Shown here: one piece after another, positions 1 through 8,995 of the stretch
Position numbering within the stretch: position 1 is the first letter of the stretch
Layout of the letters: the number at the start of each line of letters is the position of its first letter
Source: Chitinophagaceae bacterium UBA1931
GTDB taxonomy: Bacteria > Bacteroidota > Bacteroidia > Chitinophagales > Chitinophagaceae
DNA: 64,000 bases
NCBI GenBank assembly: GCA_002337125.1
Contig: DDFJ01000004.1
Span: 2,469,889-2,533,888, forward strand
Direction of reading: 5' to 3'
Position numbers and translations under genes: made by a program
The notes under the pieces: generated by a model
Told to the model about the DNA's origin: nothing
What the model saw: only the letters and a program-made list of their open reading frames with translations
The model's database searches: none

Positions 1-307
1 ATTGCCGAAAGAAACCATCAAGCGTGTTCCTGAAGGTCATTACCTGCAATGGGTAAATGCATGTATGGCAGGAAAAGGAAATGCAGAAACAAGTTCGCCG
101 TTTGAATATGCAGGTCCGTTTACAGAAAGTATTCTCATGGGTAACCTTGCTATCAGGTCATGGATGATGAAGAATCCAAACCTGAAAGGATGGGAAGATA
201 AATATCTCGGCCGCAAAAAATTATTGTGGGATGCACAGAATATGAAGATCACCAACTTCGATGAAGCCAACCAGTTTGTAAAGAGAGAGTACAGAACGGG
301 ATGGTAG
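1..307 (+). CDS. Gfo/Idh/MocA family oxidoreductase, C-terminal part (5' truncated)
   Basis: The gene begins before the window; about 100 C-terminal residues are visible, ending in a TAG at 305-307. The pattern AGPFTES-LMGNLAIR followed by a tail ending REYRTGW is typical of the C-terminal region of Bacteroidota Gfo/Idh/MocA oxidoreductases, which use NAD(P) to oxidise or reduce sugars. The dinucleotide-binding domain lies outside the window. A second member of the family follows 176 bp downstream and a sugar isomerase after that, which points to a carbohydrate role. The substrate is unknown. Confidence 0.75.
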   Translation, partial: LPKETIKRVPEGHYLQWVNACMAGKGNAETSSPFEYAGPFTESILMGNLAIRSWMMKNPNLKGWEDKYLGRKKLLWDAQNMKITNFDEANQFVKREYRTGW

Positions 308-313
308 GGAAAA

Positions 314-348
314 GTTTATGGTTTGCGGTTTAGAGTTTATAGTTGGGC
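314..348. repeat. Five degenerate 7-bp tandem units (GTTTRNR)
   Basis: Between the first two oxidoreductase genes lie five consecutive 7-bp units: GTTTATG, GTTTGCG, GTTTAGA, GTTTATA, GTTGGGC. The register is exact and only the last unit departs strongly from GTTT. A related 7-bp periodicity occurs on the + strand inside asnB (35645-35679). No gene is visible in the rest of this 176-bp gap. Confidence 0.6.
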
Positions 349-483
349 GTACACCGTTCATCTGACATCGTACATAAAAAAGATGAATTGTATTGCCAAC
401 GATGAAGTGTGCGACGCAACAGGCGATGCTATGAAAAGCAATAGCCGGTAACATTAAAAAAATATTTTTCTAAGTCTTAGATT

Positions 484-1641
484 ATGAAAAGAAAATTGCG
501 AATGGCCATGATTGGCGGTGGTAAGGATGCATTTATTGGAGCTGTGCACCGCATTGCAATGAACATGGATGGATTGGTTGAACTGGTTGCAGGATCGTTA
601 AGTATTAATCCTGAAATAGCTGTTGAATCGGGAAAGATGTTGTTCCTGGATGAAGACAGGATTTATACCGATTATAAAGTGATGCTGGAAAAAGAAGCAG
701 CTATGCCTGCTGATAAGCGCATTGATTTTGTAAGTATTGTTACGCCCAACTTCGTGCATTTTGAACCTGCAATGATGGCATTGGAAAAAGGTTTTAATGT
801 GGTGATTGAAAAACCAATCACATTTACACTTGAACAGGCAAAACAATTAAAAGCAAAACTGGAAGAAACAGGTTTGAGTTTATTGCTTTGTCATACATAC
901 AACGGTTACCCGATGGTAAAGCAGGCAAAGCAGTTTTTGAAAAGCGGTGCATTGGGAAAAATCAGGAAAGTATATGTTGAGTATCCGCAGGGTTGGTTAA
1001 GCACTTACCTAGAAGGAACAGGACAAACACAGGCAAGCTGGCGTACCGATCCCAAACGAAGCGGCAAAGCAGGAAGTATGGGCGATATTGGAACACATGC
1101 TTTTAATCTTGCTGAATATGTAACCGGTTTGGAAGTAACACAGCTTTGCGCTGATATTAATATTGTTGTTGAAGGAAGAATGCTGGATGATGATGGTGCT
1201 GCATTTTTAAAATTCAACAATGGTGCAACAGGTGTGCTGATGGCTACACAAATTGGTGCAGGCGAAGAAAACAATGTAAAGATTCGTGTGTACGGAGAAA
1301 AAGGCGGTATTGAATGGAAGCATGAAGACAGCAATACATTACTTGTAAAATGGCTGGATAAACCAGCTGAAATTTACAGAACAGGCGCTGGTTACAATGG
1401 TTCATTTGCAGCACATAGCACAAGAGTTCCTGCCGGTCATCCCGAAGGTTTTCTGGAAGCCTTTGCAAACCTGTACAGAAATTTTGCATTAACCGTTTCT
1501 GCAAAACTGGAAGGCGAACAACCAAAAGAAGAATGGCTCGATTTCCCCAGCGTGAACGAAGGCGTGAGAGGGATGGCGTTTGTAGAAAACATGATTGAAA
1601 GCGGTAAGAGTGATGTGAAGTGGAGAGAGTTTACCCTCTAA
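484..1641 (+). CDS. Gfo/Idh/MocA family oxidoreductase
   Basis: A 385-residue soluble NAD(P)-dependent oxidoreductase. The N-terminal Rossmann domain carries a glycine-rich loop (MIGGGKDAFIGAVH, residues about 9-22), the family EKPIT motif comes near residue 104, and the GDIGTH motif near residue 200 belongs to the catalytic C-terminal domain. No signal peptide is visible, so it is probably cytoplasmic. With the preceding homologue and the following TIM-barrel isomerase it resembles Bacteroidota loci that handle 3-keto sugars or inositol-like compounds. Substrate specificity cannot be read from the sequence. Confidence 0.85.
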   Translation: MKRKLRMAMIGGGKDAFIGAVHRIAMNMDGLVELVAGSLSINPEIAVESGKMLFLDEDRIYTDYKVMLEKEAAMPADKRIDFVSIVTPNFVHFEPAMMALEKGFNVVIEKPITFTLEQAKQLKAKLEETGLSLLLCHTYNGYPMVKQAKQFLKSGALGKIRKVYVEYPQGWLSTYLEGTGQTQASWRTDPKRSGKAGSMGDIGTHAFNLAEYVTGLEVTQLCADINIVVEGRMLDDDGAAFLKFNNGATGVLMATQIGAGEENNVKIRVYGEKGGIEWKHEDSNTLLVKWLDKPAEIYRTGAGYNGSFAAHSTRVPAGHPEGFLEAFANLYRNFALTVSAKLEGEQPKEEWLDFPSVNEGVRGMAFVENMIESGKSDVKWREFTL

Positions 1642-1749
1642 ATCTCCCTGAAGGAACTTTGGCTCGTGCAATTCTGTTCAACTTTATTGTTTAATCATCA
1701 GCTGTTGAATTTTATTCAGCAACAACGTATAATTTTTAACTTTTAAATA

Positions 1750-1770
1750 CTCCCCTTTAGGGGTTGGGGG
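1750..1770. repeat. GC-rich dispersed palindromic repeat, copy 1
   Basis: A short imperfect palindrome (CTCCCC, TTTA, GGGG, then TTGGGGG) ends one base before the ATG of the sugar isomerase at 1772. It stands out in AT-rich surroundings. Related copies occur at 53307-53336 and, inside tadA, at 54836-54871. Its position means it forms the immediate leader of the downstream gene and occupies the place of a ribosome binding site. Confidence 0.55.
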
Positions 1771-1771
1771 C

Positions 1772-2827
1772 ATGAAAACAATCAAAGGTCCTGCTATATT
1801 CTTAGCACAGTTTATGGGCGATGAGCCACCATTCAACAACCTGGAAGATATTTGTAAATGGGCTGCATCGCTTGGCTTTAAAGCCATACAGATTCCAACA
1901 TGGGAAAAGCGACTGATTGATTTAGAACTTGCAGCAGAAAGTAAAACCTATGCTGATGAACTGAAAGGAAAAATCAACAGTTATGGTTTGGAAATTTCTG
2001 AACTCAGTACACACTTACAAGGTCAGCTTGTGGCAGTACATCCTGCATACGATACCATGTTTGATGCGTTTGCTGCAGATGAAGTAAAGAATAATCCAAA
2101 AGCAAGACAAGAGTGGGCGGTGCAACAGGTGATGTATGGTGCAAAAGCATCGCAGAACCTTGGACTCACAGCACATGCAACATTCAGCGGTGCGTTGTTG
2201 TGGCATACATTTCATCCATGGCCGCAGCGACCTGATGGTTTGGTAGAAGAAGGATTTAAAGAATTAGCCAAACGATGGTTGCCCATCTTAAATTACTTTG
2301 ATGAATGCGGCGTGAATGTTTGTTATGAAATTCATCCCGGCGAAGATTTGTTTGATGGAGTGACGTATGAAATGTTTTTAGAAAAAGTCAACAATCATCC
2401 ACGTGCATGTTTGTTGTACGATCCATCGCATTTTGTACTGCAGCAATTAGATTATATTCAGTACATCGATTTTTATCATGAACGCATCAAAGCTTTTCAT
2501 GTGAAAGATTCTGAATTTAATCCTACCGGAAAACAGGGAACATTTGGCGGATATCAAAGCTGGTTAAACCGTGCAGGTCGTTACCGTTCGCCCGGTGATG
2601 GCCAGGTTGATTTTAAAACCATCTTCAGCAAATTAACTCAATATGGATACGACGGATGGGCAGTAATGGAATGGGAGTGCTGTATTAAACATCCGGAAGA
2701 TGGTGCAAGAGAAGGAGCTGAGTTTATAAAGAATCACATCATCCGTGTTACTGAAAAGGCGTTTGATGATTTTGCAGGTGCTGAAAGTAACACCGCAGCA
2801 AACAGAAAAATTTTAGGATTGGAATAG
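1772..2827 (+). CDS. Sugar phosphate isomerase/epimerase family protein (xylose isomerase-like TIM barrel)
   Basis: A 351-residue AP-endonuclease-2/xylose-isomerase-like TIM barrel. Metal-binding signatures are visible: CYEIHPGED near residue 190, YDPSHF near 220, HVKDSEF near 247 and the C-terminal WEWE near 305. Such proteins isomerise, epimerise or eliminate sugar derivatives with a divalent metal; some act on 3-keto glycosides. It follows two Gfo/Idh/MocA oxidoreductases on the same strand. The ATG at 1772 is preceded directly by a GC-rich repeat. The exact reaction is unknown. Confidence 0.8.
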   Translation: MKTIKGPAIFLAQFMGDEPPFNNLEDICKWAASLGFKAIQIPTWEKRLIDLELAAESKTYADELKGKINSYGLEISELSTHLQGQLVAVHPAYDTMFDAFAADEVKNNPKARQEWAVQQVMYGAKASQNLGLTAHATFSGALLWHTFHPWPQRPDGLVEEGFKELAKRWLPILNYFDECGVNVCYEIHPGEDLFDGVTYEMFLEKVNNHPRACLLYDPSHFVLQQLDYIQYIDFYHERIKAFHVKDSEFNPTGKQGTFGGYQSWLNRAGRYRSPGDGQVDFKTIFSKLTQYGYDGWAVMEWECCIKHPEDGAREGAEFIKNHIIRVTEKAFDDFAGAESNTAANRKILGLE

Positions 2828-2908
2828 ATGTTGTTTTAATTTGTACTTTGTTTAATAGATAGCCAGCCAGATTCAATTTTTTTTAAATAACTACTAAAAC
2901 AAAATGAA

Positions 2909-3319
2909 ATGAAAAAAGTGTTGCTCACTTCAGCCATTGCGCTTGCATTGATCGCTTGCGGTGGTTCAGATTCAGAAAAGAAAACCGAAACAACTACACC
3001 TCCAACCTCAATGGTTGAAACACCTAAAACAGATACTGCAGCAGCTGCTCTTAGTCCTGAACTGCAGAAAGGTGTTGATCTGATTGCAAAAAGTGACTGT
3101 CTTACCTGTCATAAAGTAAGCGAAAAATTAATCGGGCCCGCTTACCAGGATGTAGCCAATAAATACGAAAACACTCCGGCTACTGTAAAAATGCTGGCAG
3201 AAAAAGTAAAAAAAGGTGGTAAAGGTGTTTGGGGTGAAGTTGCAATGACTCCGCACGACACATTATCATTGGAAAATGCAGAAGAAATGGTGAAGTATGT
3301 TCTTTCACTAAAAAAATAA
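2909..3319 (+). CDS. Lipoprotein monohaem cytochrome c
   Basis: A 136-residue exported protein. The N-terminus is a lipoprotein signal peptide with its lipobox cysteine at LIACGG (residue 17), followed by a Thr/Pro-rich linker. A class I cytochrome c domain carries one haem site, CLTCH, near residue 69; a methionine in VAMTPHD near residue 114 is the likely sixth ligand. It probably sits in the periplasm, membrane-anchored, and passes electrons. It lies 81 bp after the isomerase and 6 bp before the DUF1080 gene, so it could accept electrons from a sugar oxidation step; that link is inference. Confidence 0.85.
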   Translation: MKKVLLTSAIALALIACGGSDSEKKTETTTPPTSMVETPKTDTAAAALSPELQKGVDLIAKSDCLTCHKVSEKLIGPAYQDVANKYENTPATVKMLAEKVKKGGKGVWGEVAMTPHDTLSLENAEEMVKYVLSLKK

Positions 3320-3325
3320 TATTGA

Positions 3326-4066
3326 ATGACACGATTGCTTTTAATGATTACAATCAGCACAGTATTGCTGTTCTCTTTTAGTTCAAAAAACAACAAACCT
3401 GCTGCAACAAATACGCTGACAGCCGCTGAAATTAAAGACGGCTGGGTTTCTTTGTTCGATGGACAGAAACTGAAGGGCTGGCATAAGTATGGTGGTGCAG
3501 CTGTTGGCAATGCATGGAAAGTTGAAAACGGAACCTTGCATTTAACTGCTTCGCAAAAAAGCGACTGGCAGATAAGAGATGGCGGTGATATTGTTACAGA
3601 TGAAGAGTATGAAAACTTTGATCTGAAACTTGAATGGAAGATTGATACCTGCGGTAACAGCGGTATTATTTTTTATTCGCATGAAGACACGTCGTTATAC
3701 AGATACATGTGGGCGACAGGTCCTGAAATGCAGGTGCTCGATAACAAGTGCAATCCTGATGCAAAGATCAACAAACACCGTGCAGGTGATTTGTACGATC
3801 TCATTGCTTCATCACCCGAAACAGTGAAACCTGCTTTGCAGTGGAATGCAGTTGAAATTAAAAGTCTGAATGGTCATCTTGAATTTTATCTCAATGGAGT
3901 GAAAGTGGTTTCAACAACCATGTGGGATGATAACTGGCGTAACATGATTGCACACAGTAAGTTCAGGGAAATGAAAGGCTTTGGTACGTTCAAAAAAGGA
4001 CGTATTGGTTTGCAGGATCATGGTCATGCTGTTTGGTTCAGGAACATTAAGATTAAACGGTTGTAA
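3326..4066 (+). CDS. DUF1080 (3-keto-disaccharide hydrolase domain) protein
   Basis: A 246-residue exported protein with an N-terminal hydrophobic signal segment (LLLMITISTVLLFSFSS). The body is a DUF1080 concanavalin-like beta-sandwich: it opens with WVSLFDGQKLKGWHKYGG and includes the NSGIIF strand. Characterised DUF1080 proteins hydrolyse 3-keto-glycosides. It is separated by 6 bp from the cytochrome c gene and closes the sugar-oxidation locus. A strong bidirectional terminator follows. The family assignment is firm; the substrate is inferred from family and neighbours. Confidence 0.88.
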   Translation: MTRLLLMITISTVLLFSFSSKNNKPAATNTLTAAEIKDGWVSLFDGQKLKGWHKYGGAAVGNAWKVENGTLHLTASQKSDWQIRDGGDIVTDEEYENFDLKLEWKIDTCGNSGIIFYSHEDTSLYRYMWATGPEMQVLDNKCNPDAKINKHRAGDLYDLIASSPETVKPALQWNAVEIKSLNGHLEFYLNGVKVVSTTMWDDNWRNMIAHSKFREMKGFGTFKKGRIGLQDHGHAVWFRNIKIKRL

Positions 4067-4080
4067 TTGATAAAGCAGAA

Positions 4081-4115
4081 AATAAGAGAGGGTCGCAAAG
4101 CGACCCTCTCTTATT
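4081..4115. terminator. Bidirectional intrinsic terminator between DUF1080 gene and htpG
   Basis: A perfect 16-bp stem (4081-4096 with 4100-4115) around the loop AAA is followed by TTTTTAT on the + strand. It separates the convergent DUF1080 and htpG genes and can serve both. Confidence 0.9.
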
Positions 4116-4132
4116 TTTATACAATGTATTTT

Positions 4133-5941
4133 TTACATCAACGAAACACTGCGGTTAATAAATTCTGTTAACTGTGATCCTTTCAGTAATCCCTGCGACA
4201 GCAATGCAAGATCGGCCAGGTTGTGTACCATTTCTTTTCCTGTTTCTTTATTCGCAAGAATTTTTTTGTACACCGGATGATTACCGTTTACAGTTAACTC
4301 CACTTCGTCGGGCATGGTTGCATAAAAGCCACTCATTGGTCCGCCAAGTTGTGCCATCTCTTTCATGCGGCGCATCATTTCGGGGCGAGTTGCAATAACC
4401 GGCGGAGCGTCTTCGCTCAATCCCTTTACTTCAACATTTAGATGTAAATCAGTTAAAGGAATATTGAACCATTCTTTCAGTTCTTTTACCTCATCTTCGG
4501 TTAACGAACTTTTTTGTTCTTCCTGTTTATCAATTAAGCTGTCGGCTATATCTGCATCCACTCTTCTGAACACCACATTTTCCCATTTTGCTTCCATGTG
4601 GTTAATGAAAGCTGCATCAACAATAGAATCAAACTGCAGCACTTTATAACCTTTTGCTTCGGCAGCTTTGATGAATGTGTTTTGTACTTCAGGTTGTGTA
4701 GTATACAGCAATACAATCTTCCCGTCTTTATTTTTTTGTAATACCTCAGCAACAGCTTTGTATTCATCCAACGTATAAAACTGGTCGTTGCCGGTTTCTT
4801 TCATAATATGAAACTTTCCAGCTCTTTCCAGGAACTTATCATCTGTAATCATTCCATACTTCACAAACAAACCAAGGCTTTCCCATTTTTCTTCAAAACC
4901 TTTACGGTCGTTTTTAAAGATCTCTTCTAATTTATCTGCTACTTTTTTAGTGATGTGCGAGTTGATCTTCTTCACGTTCGGATCGCCTTGCAAATAACTG
5001 CGGCTTACGTTGAGCGGAATATCCGGGCTGTCAATAACACCATGCAGCAACATTAAAAATTCAGGAACAATATCTTTTACTTCATCGGTTACAAAAACCT
5101 GGTTGCAGTAAAGTTGAATTTTATCTTTCTGTATTTCGTAGCTCTGTTTAATTTTCGGGAAGTACAATACACCGGTAAGATTAAACGGATAATCAACATT
5201 GAGGTGAATCCAGAATACAGGTGGTTCGCTGAAGGGATAAAGTTCTTTATAAAAATCCTGGTAATCCTGGTCGGTTAATTCAGAAGGTTTTTTAACCCAA
5301 AGCGGATGTGTATTATTGATCTGTTCCTCCTCAAAGAAAATAGGAACGGGTAAAAACTTACAGAAACGTTCAAGAATTCCTTTGAGACGGATATCGTCGA
5401 TGAATTCTTTACTGTCGTCATCTATATATAATATAATATCTGTTCCTCTTTCGCTGCGCTGGTCAGTTTCTTCCAGTTGGTATTCCGGGCTTCCATCGCA
5501 TTCCCATCTTACAGCAGGTGCGTCTTTAAAGCTTTTGGTGAAGATTTCAACTTTTTTACTCACCATGAACGAAGAATAAAAACCCAAACCGAATTTACCA
5601 ATGATGGCATTTTCGTTTTGTCCCTTGTATTTCTGTACAAATTCTTCGGCGCCGGAAAAAGCTACCTGGTTAATATATTTTTCAACCTCTTCGCCTGTCA
5701 TACCCACACCATTATCGGAAATGGTGATGGTGCCGGCATCTTTGTTAAGCTTTACGGTTACTTTTAAATCGCCAAGTTCGCCTTTGGCTTCGCCAATGGA
5801 TGAGAGTGTTTTGATTTTTTGTGTGGCATCAACTGCATTACTTACCAGCTCCCGGAGAAAGATTTCATGGTCGCTGTAAAGGAACTTTTTGATGATCGGA
5901 AAAATGTTTTCTGTCTGTACTCGAATACTTCCGGTTTGCAT
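4133..5941 (-). CDS. htpG: Molecular chaperone HtpG (Hsp90)
   Basis: A 602-residue cytosolic Hsp90 ATPase when started at MQTGSIRVQTENIFPII; an in-frame ATG seven codons upstream (5962) is less likely. The GHKL ATP-binding motifs are present: RELVSNAVDA, then DNGVGMT, then GKFGLGFYSSFMV. The middle and C-terminal dimerisation domains follow. It folds and protects client proteins using ATP. It is monocistronic and ends at a bidirectional terminator. Length and motifs match the bacterial family. Confidence 0.96.
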   Translation of the reverse strand: MQTGSIRVQTENIFPIIKKFLYSDHEIFLRELVSNAVDATQKIKTLSSIGEAKGELGDLKVTVKLNKDAGTITISDNGVGMTGEEVEKYINQVAFSGAEEFVQKYKGQNENAIIGKFGLGFYSSFMVSKKVEIFTKSFKDAPAVRWECDGSPEYQLEETDQRSERGTDIILYIDDDSKEFIDDIRLKGILERFCKFLPVPIFFEEEQINNTHPLWVKKPSELTDQDYQDFYKELYPFSEPPVFWIHLNVDYPFNLTGVLYFPKIKQSYEIQKDKIQLYCNQVFVTDEVKDIVPEFLMLLHGVIDSPDIPLNVSRSYLQGDPNVKKINSHITKKVADKLEEIFKNDRKGFEEKWESLGLFVKYGMITDDKFLERAGKFHIMKETGNDQFYTLDEYKAVAEVLQKNKDGKIVLLYTTQPEVQNTFIKAAEAKGYKVLQFDSIVDAAFINHMEAKWENVVFRRVDADIADSLIDKQEEQKSSLTEDEVKELKEWFNIPLTDLHLNVEVKGLSEDAPPVIATRPEMMRRMKEMAQLGGPMSGFYATMPDEVELTVNGNHPVYKKILANKETGKEMVHNLADLALLSQGLLKGSQLTEFINRSVSLM

Positions 5942-6324
5942 AGTCAAAACTTTTTCCCGCAAAGAACAAAAAAAATACCATTACAGTTAATTGTGACAGA
6001 TTGGCAAACATCTTTTTTAATAACGACTTTAACGAGTACGTTCAGGCGAAAAATTGATAACTGTGATTAAATAAACATTAACCGTTAAATCGTACTGATA
6101 ATTGTGAGTGAGACTAGTAAAAGATAATTGACGAAATGAGTAAAATCTATTTAACCCGAACTGAATGCATCCGCAAACCAAACTGAATTTTATAGAAAAG
6201 CCTGTTGTTTTTCTCAATAAAAAAGCAGCCATACGAACAAAGTCTGAACATTGTTTTTTTGTGATGAACGTTTTTGAAGATTTAGTTTCAACATCGTTCT
6301 TTGCATTAACCAAAATTTATAAAC
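5942..6324. other. Divergent intergenic region between htpG and an outer-membrane protein gene
   Basis: About 380 bp with no convincing gene. It must hold the htpG promoter (minus strand) and the promoter of the barrel gene. A TTTG at 6273-6276 and a TTCTTTG at 6297-6303 about 20 bp apart resemble a Bacteroidota promoter, but the -7 box lacks the usual TA. Confidence 0.4.
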
Positions 6325-6906
6325 ATGAAACTCAAAACACTTGTGTTACTTACAATGGTTGTAACACTTTCTCTTCAGTCTTATGCTCAATCAACTGGTT
6401 ACACTCCGTGGCAAGTAAACTTTACTGGTGGTTATGCTGCAACAAGTGGATCAGGAACAAAAGGCGGCATCGCTATTTATTTTGAACCCCAGTACCACTT
6501 CACTGACAATTTAACTGCTGGTTTACGTTTTGGTGGAGCTTTAACTTTAAAAGCTGCATTAGATGCAAATGGTGAAGTAGTTGGTGATTTTTCAGTTGCT
6601 GCCGTTAGTTCATACCTTGCAACAGGTACTTATTATTTTCAAAAAGAACCTGGAGTTAAATTCAGACCTTTTGCTGGTATTGGTTTAGGCTATGCACAAG
6701 CAGCCGGAGCAAGTGGAAATGTAGATTCAGATGTTGCCGATACGCAAACTAAAAATGGTTTTTCAGGAATGGCAAGAGCAGGTTTTGATATTAGTCACTT
6801 CCGTTTTAACCTGGAATATGATCTGAACCCTAAAACAGGCCGCATTGCAAACAACTACTTTGGTGTAACTCTTGGTTTCTACTTTGGTGGTGGAGCAAAA
6901 AAATAA
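6325..6906 (+). CDS. Outer membrane beta-barrel protein
   Basis: A 193-residue exported protein with a signal peptide ending about SYAQ (residue 21). The body is built of alternating, glycine- and aromatic-rich beta strands (TGGYAATSG, GLRFGGAL, AGIGLGYA) and ends in YFGVTLGFYFGGG, as in small eight-stranded OmpA/OmpW-like barrels. The function is unknown; it is probably a structural or porin-like barrel. It stands alone between a long upstream region and a strong terminator. Confidence 0.75.
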   Translation: MKLKTLVLLTMVVTLSLQSYAQSTGYTPWQVNFTGGYAATSGSGTKGGIAIYFEPQYHFTDNLTAGLRFGGALTLKAALDANGEVVGDFSVAAVSSYLATGTYYFQKEPGVKFRPFAGIGLGYAQAAGASGNVDSDVADTQTKNGFSGMARAGFDISHFRFNLEYDLNPKTGRIANNYFGVTLGFYFGGGAKK

Positions 6907-6930
6907 TCTTGGATACTTCCAGAATAAAAA

Positions 6931-6957
6931 ACCGGCAATTATTTGCCGGTTTTTTTA
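6931..6957 (+). terminator. Intrinsic terminator
   Basis: An 8-bp stem, ACCGGCAA with TTGCCGGT, and loop TTAT precede a run of seven or more T. It lies 25 bp after the barrel gene stop. Confidence 0.9.
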
Positions 6958-7014
6958 TGCAGTTGACTTATCGGCTATTTTCAATTTCAAACCCTTTCTC
7001 TGCCTGCATTCCCG

Positions 7015-7022
7015 TACCTTTG
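7015..7022 (+). promoter_or_regulatory. Candidate -7 box (TACCTTTG) upstream of the ABC-F gene
   Basis: The octamer TACCTTTG fits the Bacteroidota TAnnTTTG -7 element and is about 90 bp upstream of the ABC-F start. No clear TTTG -33 element was found at the expected spacing. Confidence 0.35.
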
Positions 7023-7112
7023 CGGCTTCAAAAAATTTTCAACTGAATTTACGCATCAGCCATTCAATTTTTTCTGAAGTGCCTGCGTAATCTGTGAGAA
7101 ATCTGAATTAAT

Positions 7113-8735
7113 ATGATCAGTGCAAGAAATATAACCCTCTCTTATGGTAAGCGGGTATTGTTTGATGAAGTGAATATCAACTTCGTTAAAGGAAATTGTT
7201 ATGGTGTTATTGGTGCCAATGGTGCCGGTAAGAGTACGTTCCTGAAAATTCTCAGCGGCGAAATTGAGCCCAACAAAGGAACGGTTGAAATTACTCCCGG
7301 CGAACGTTTGGCGGTATTAAAACAAAACCACTTTGAGTTTGATGAACAAACGGTGTTGAATACCGTACTCATGGGCCACAAAAAAATGTGGGAAGTGATG
7401 CTGGAAAAAGATGCTATTTATCTCAAGCCCGATTTCAGCGAAGAAGATGGTATGCGTGCCGGAGAACTGGAACATGATTTTGGCGAAATGGGTGGTTATA
7501 CTGCTGAAAGCGATGCAGCTACTTTTCTCAGCAATCTTGGAATACTGGATGAATATCATCAGAAGCTGATGAAGGATATCCCAAGTAATTTAAAAGTGCG
7601 TGTGTTACTTGCACAGGCATTATTTGGCAATCCTGATATTTTGTTACTTGATGAACCTACCAACGGCCTGGATATTGAAACAATTGGCTGGCTCGAAAAT
7701 TTCCTGGCTGATTATGAAAATATTGTACTGGTGGTGAGTCACGACCGTCACTTCCTTGATGCAGTATGTACGCATGTGGCTGATGTGGATCGTTCAAAGA
7801 TCAAAGTGTTTACCGGTAACTATACCTTCTGGTACGAATCATCACAGTTGATGGCAAGGCAGTTGAGCGATAAGAATAAGAAGATGGAAGACAAACGCCA
7901 GGCCCTGATCGACTTCATTGCACGTTTCTCTGCAAATGCATCGAAGAGTAAGCAAGCTACTTCAAGAAAGAAAGCACTGGAGAAACTGACGATTGAAGAA
8001 ATTGAACCAAGTAACAGGAAATATCCCGGTATTATTTTCCAGCCTTTGCGTGAAGTGGGCAACCAGATTCTGAATGTAGAAAAGCTGAAGAAAACTGTTG
8101 ACGGCCGTGTGCTGTTTGATAACGTAACCTTTACTGTAAACAAAGGCGATAAAATTGCAGTCGTAAGTAAAGATCCTCTTGCAGTATCTCATTTCTTCGA
8201 TATTATTAATGATGAAGAAAAGGCAGATGCCGGTATGTACGAATGGGGTTCAACAATTACAAAAGCTTACTTACCTGTTGAACACAACAGTTTCTTTACA
8301 CAAGGTTTGAATTTAATGGAATGGCTGCGCCAGTATGTTCCATCGCATGTAACGGATGCTGATGAACCTTTCCTGCGAGGATTTTTAGGAAAGATGTTGT
8401 TCAGTGGCGATGATATCATGAAAAAAACAAACGTATTGAGCGGAGGCGAAAAGGTTCGTTGCATGATCAGTAAAATGATGATGCAGAACCCGAATGTAGT
8501 GGTGCTTGATCAGCCAACCAACCATCTCGACCTGGAAAGTATTCAATCATTCAACGAACAATGTATTGCATACAATGGTGTGGTACTGCTTACATCGCAC
8601 GATCATACGTTTATGCACACTACAGCCAATCGTGTAATTGAGTTAACTCCTTCAGGAATTATTGACCGTCTCACAACATTTGACGAATATCTTGAAGACG
8701 AACGCATACATCAGCTTCAGCAGGAAATGTATTAA
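7113..8735 (+). CDS. ABC-F family ATPase, YbiT-like
   Basis: A 540-residue soluble protein with two ABC domains in tandem and no membrane segments, as in ABC-F translation factors that act on ribosomes. NBD1 has Walker A GANGAGKS (34-41), Walker B LLLDEPT (178-183) and SHD (209-211), but its signature is PSNLKVR (157-163) with no LSGG. A basic linker (about 245-305) separates the domains. NBD2 has a true LSGGEKVR (442-449) but no Walker A (VVSKDPLAVS at 350-359), and Gln replaces the catalytic Glu in LDQPT (466-467). One composite ATP site is therefore intact and the other degenerate. The closest family I recognise is YbiT. Confidence 0.88.
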   Translation: MISARNITLSYGKRVLFDEVNINFVKGNCYGVIGANGAGKSTFLKILSGEIEPNKGTVEITPGERLAVLKQNHFEFDEQTVLNTVLMGHKKMWEVMLEKDAIYLKPDFSEEDGMRAGELEHDFGEMGGYTAESDAATFLSNLGILDEYHQKLMKDIPSNLKVRVLLAQALFGNPDILLLDEPTNGLDIETIGWLENFLADYENIVLVVSHDRHFLDAVCTHVADVDRSKIKVFTGNYTFWYESSQLMARQLSDKNKKMEDKRQALIDFIARFSANASKSKQATSRKKALEKLTIEEIEPSNRKYPGIIFQPLREVGNQILNVEKLKKTVDGRVLFDNVTFTVNKGDKIAVVSKDPLAVSHFFDIINDEEKADAGMYEWGSTITKAYLPVEHNSFFTQGLNLMEWLRQYVPSHVTDADEPFLRGFLGKMLFSGDDIMKKTNVLSGGEKVRCMISKMMMQNPNVVVLDQPTNHLDLESIQSFNEQCIAYNGVVLLTSHDHTFMHTTANRVIELTPSGIIDRLTTFDEYLEDERIHQLQQEMY

Positions 8736-8767
8736 AAGATCATTTATTGCAAGATTCAGGAATAAAC

Positions 8768-8794
8768 CGATGCCGCTGAAACCCAGCGGCATCG
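8768..8794 (+). terminator. Hairpin after the ABC-F gene, probable terminator
   Basis: An 11-bp perfect stem (CGATGCCGCTG with CAGCGGCATCG) around a 5-nt loop lies 32 bp after the ABC-F stop. The following T tract (CTGTTTA) is weak. Confidence 0.6.
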
Positions 8795-8995
8795 CTGTTT
8801 ATAGCCTTCATAACCTTTTTTTAACCTGTTTAATCAGCCCGTTCAGAAAAAAAGACTATCTTCGCACCGTTATTTTGAGTTATACAGTATAAGTAAGTGA
8901 ATCGTATTATCTGCTACGCACAATCTGCTAATAGTTAGTCAATTTTTTACGCCTCGTATTTTCTCAGTTTTTTAATTAATGTTTAATACACAAAC

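Noticed and set aside
4365..5879. Several + strand open frames opposite htpG
   Set aside because: Antisense shadows of a conserved chaperone gene.
5942..5962. htpG start at the upstream ATG (5962)
   Set aside because: The family starts at the MQTG-type sequence; the upstream seven residues are not typical.
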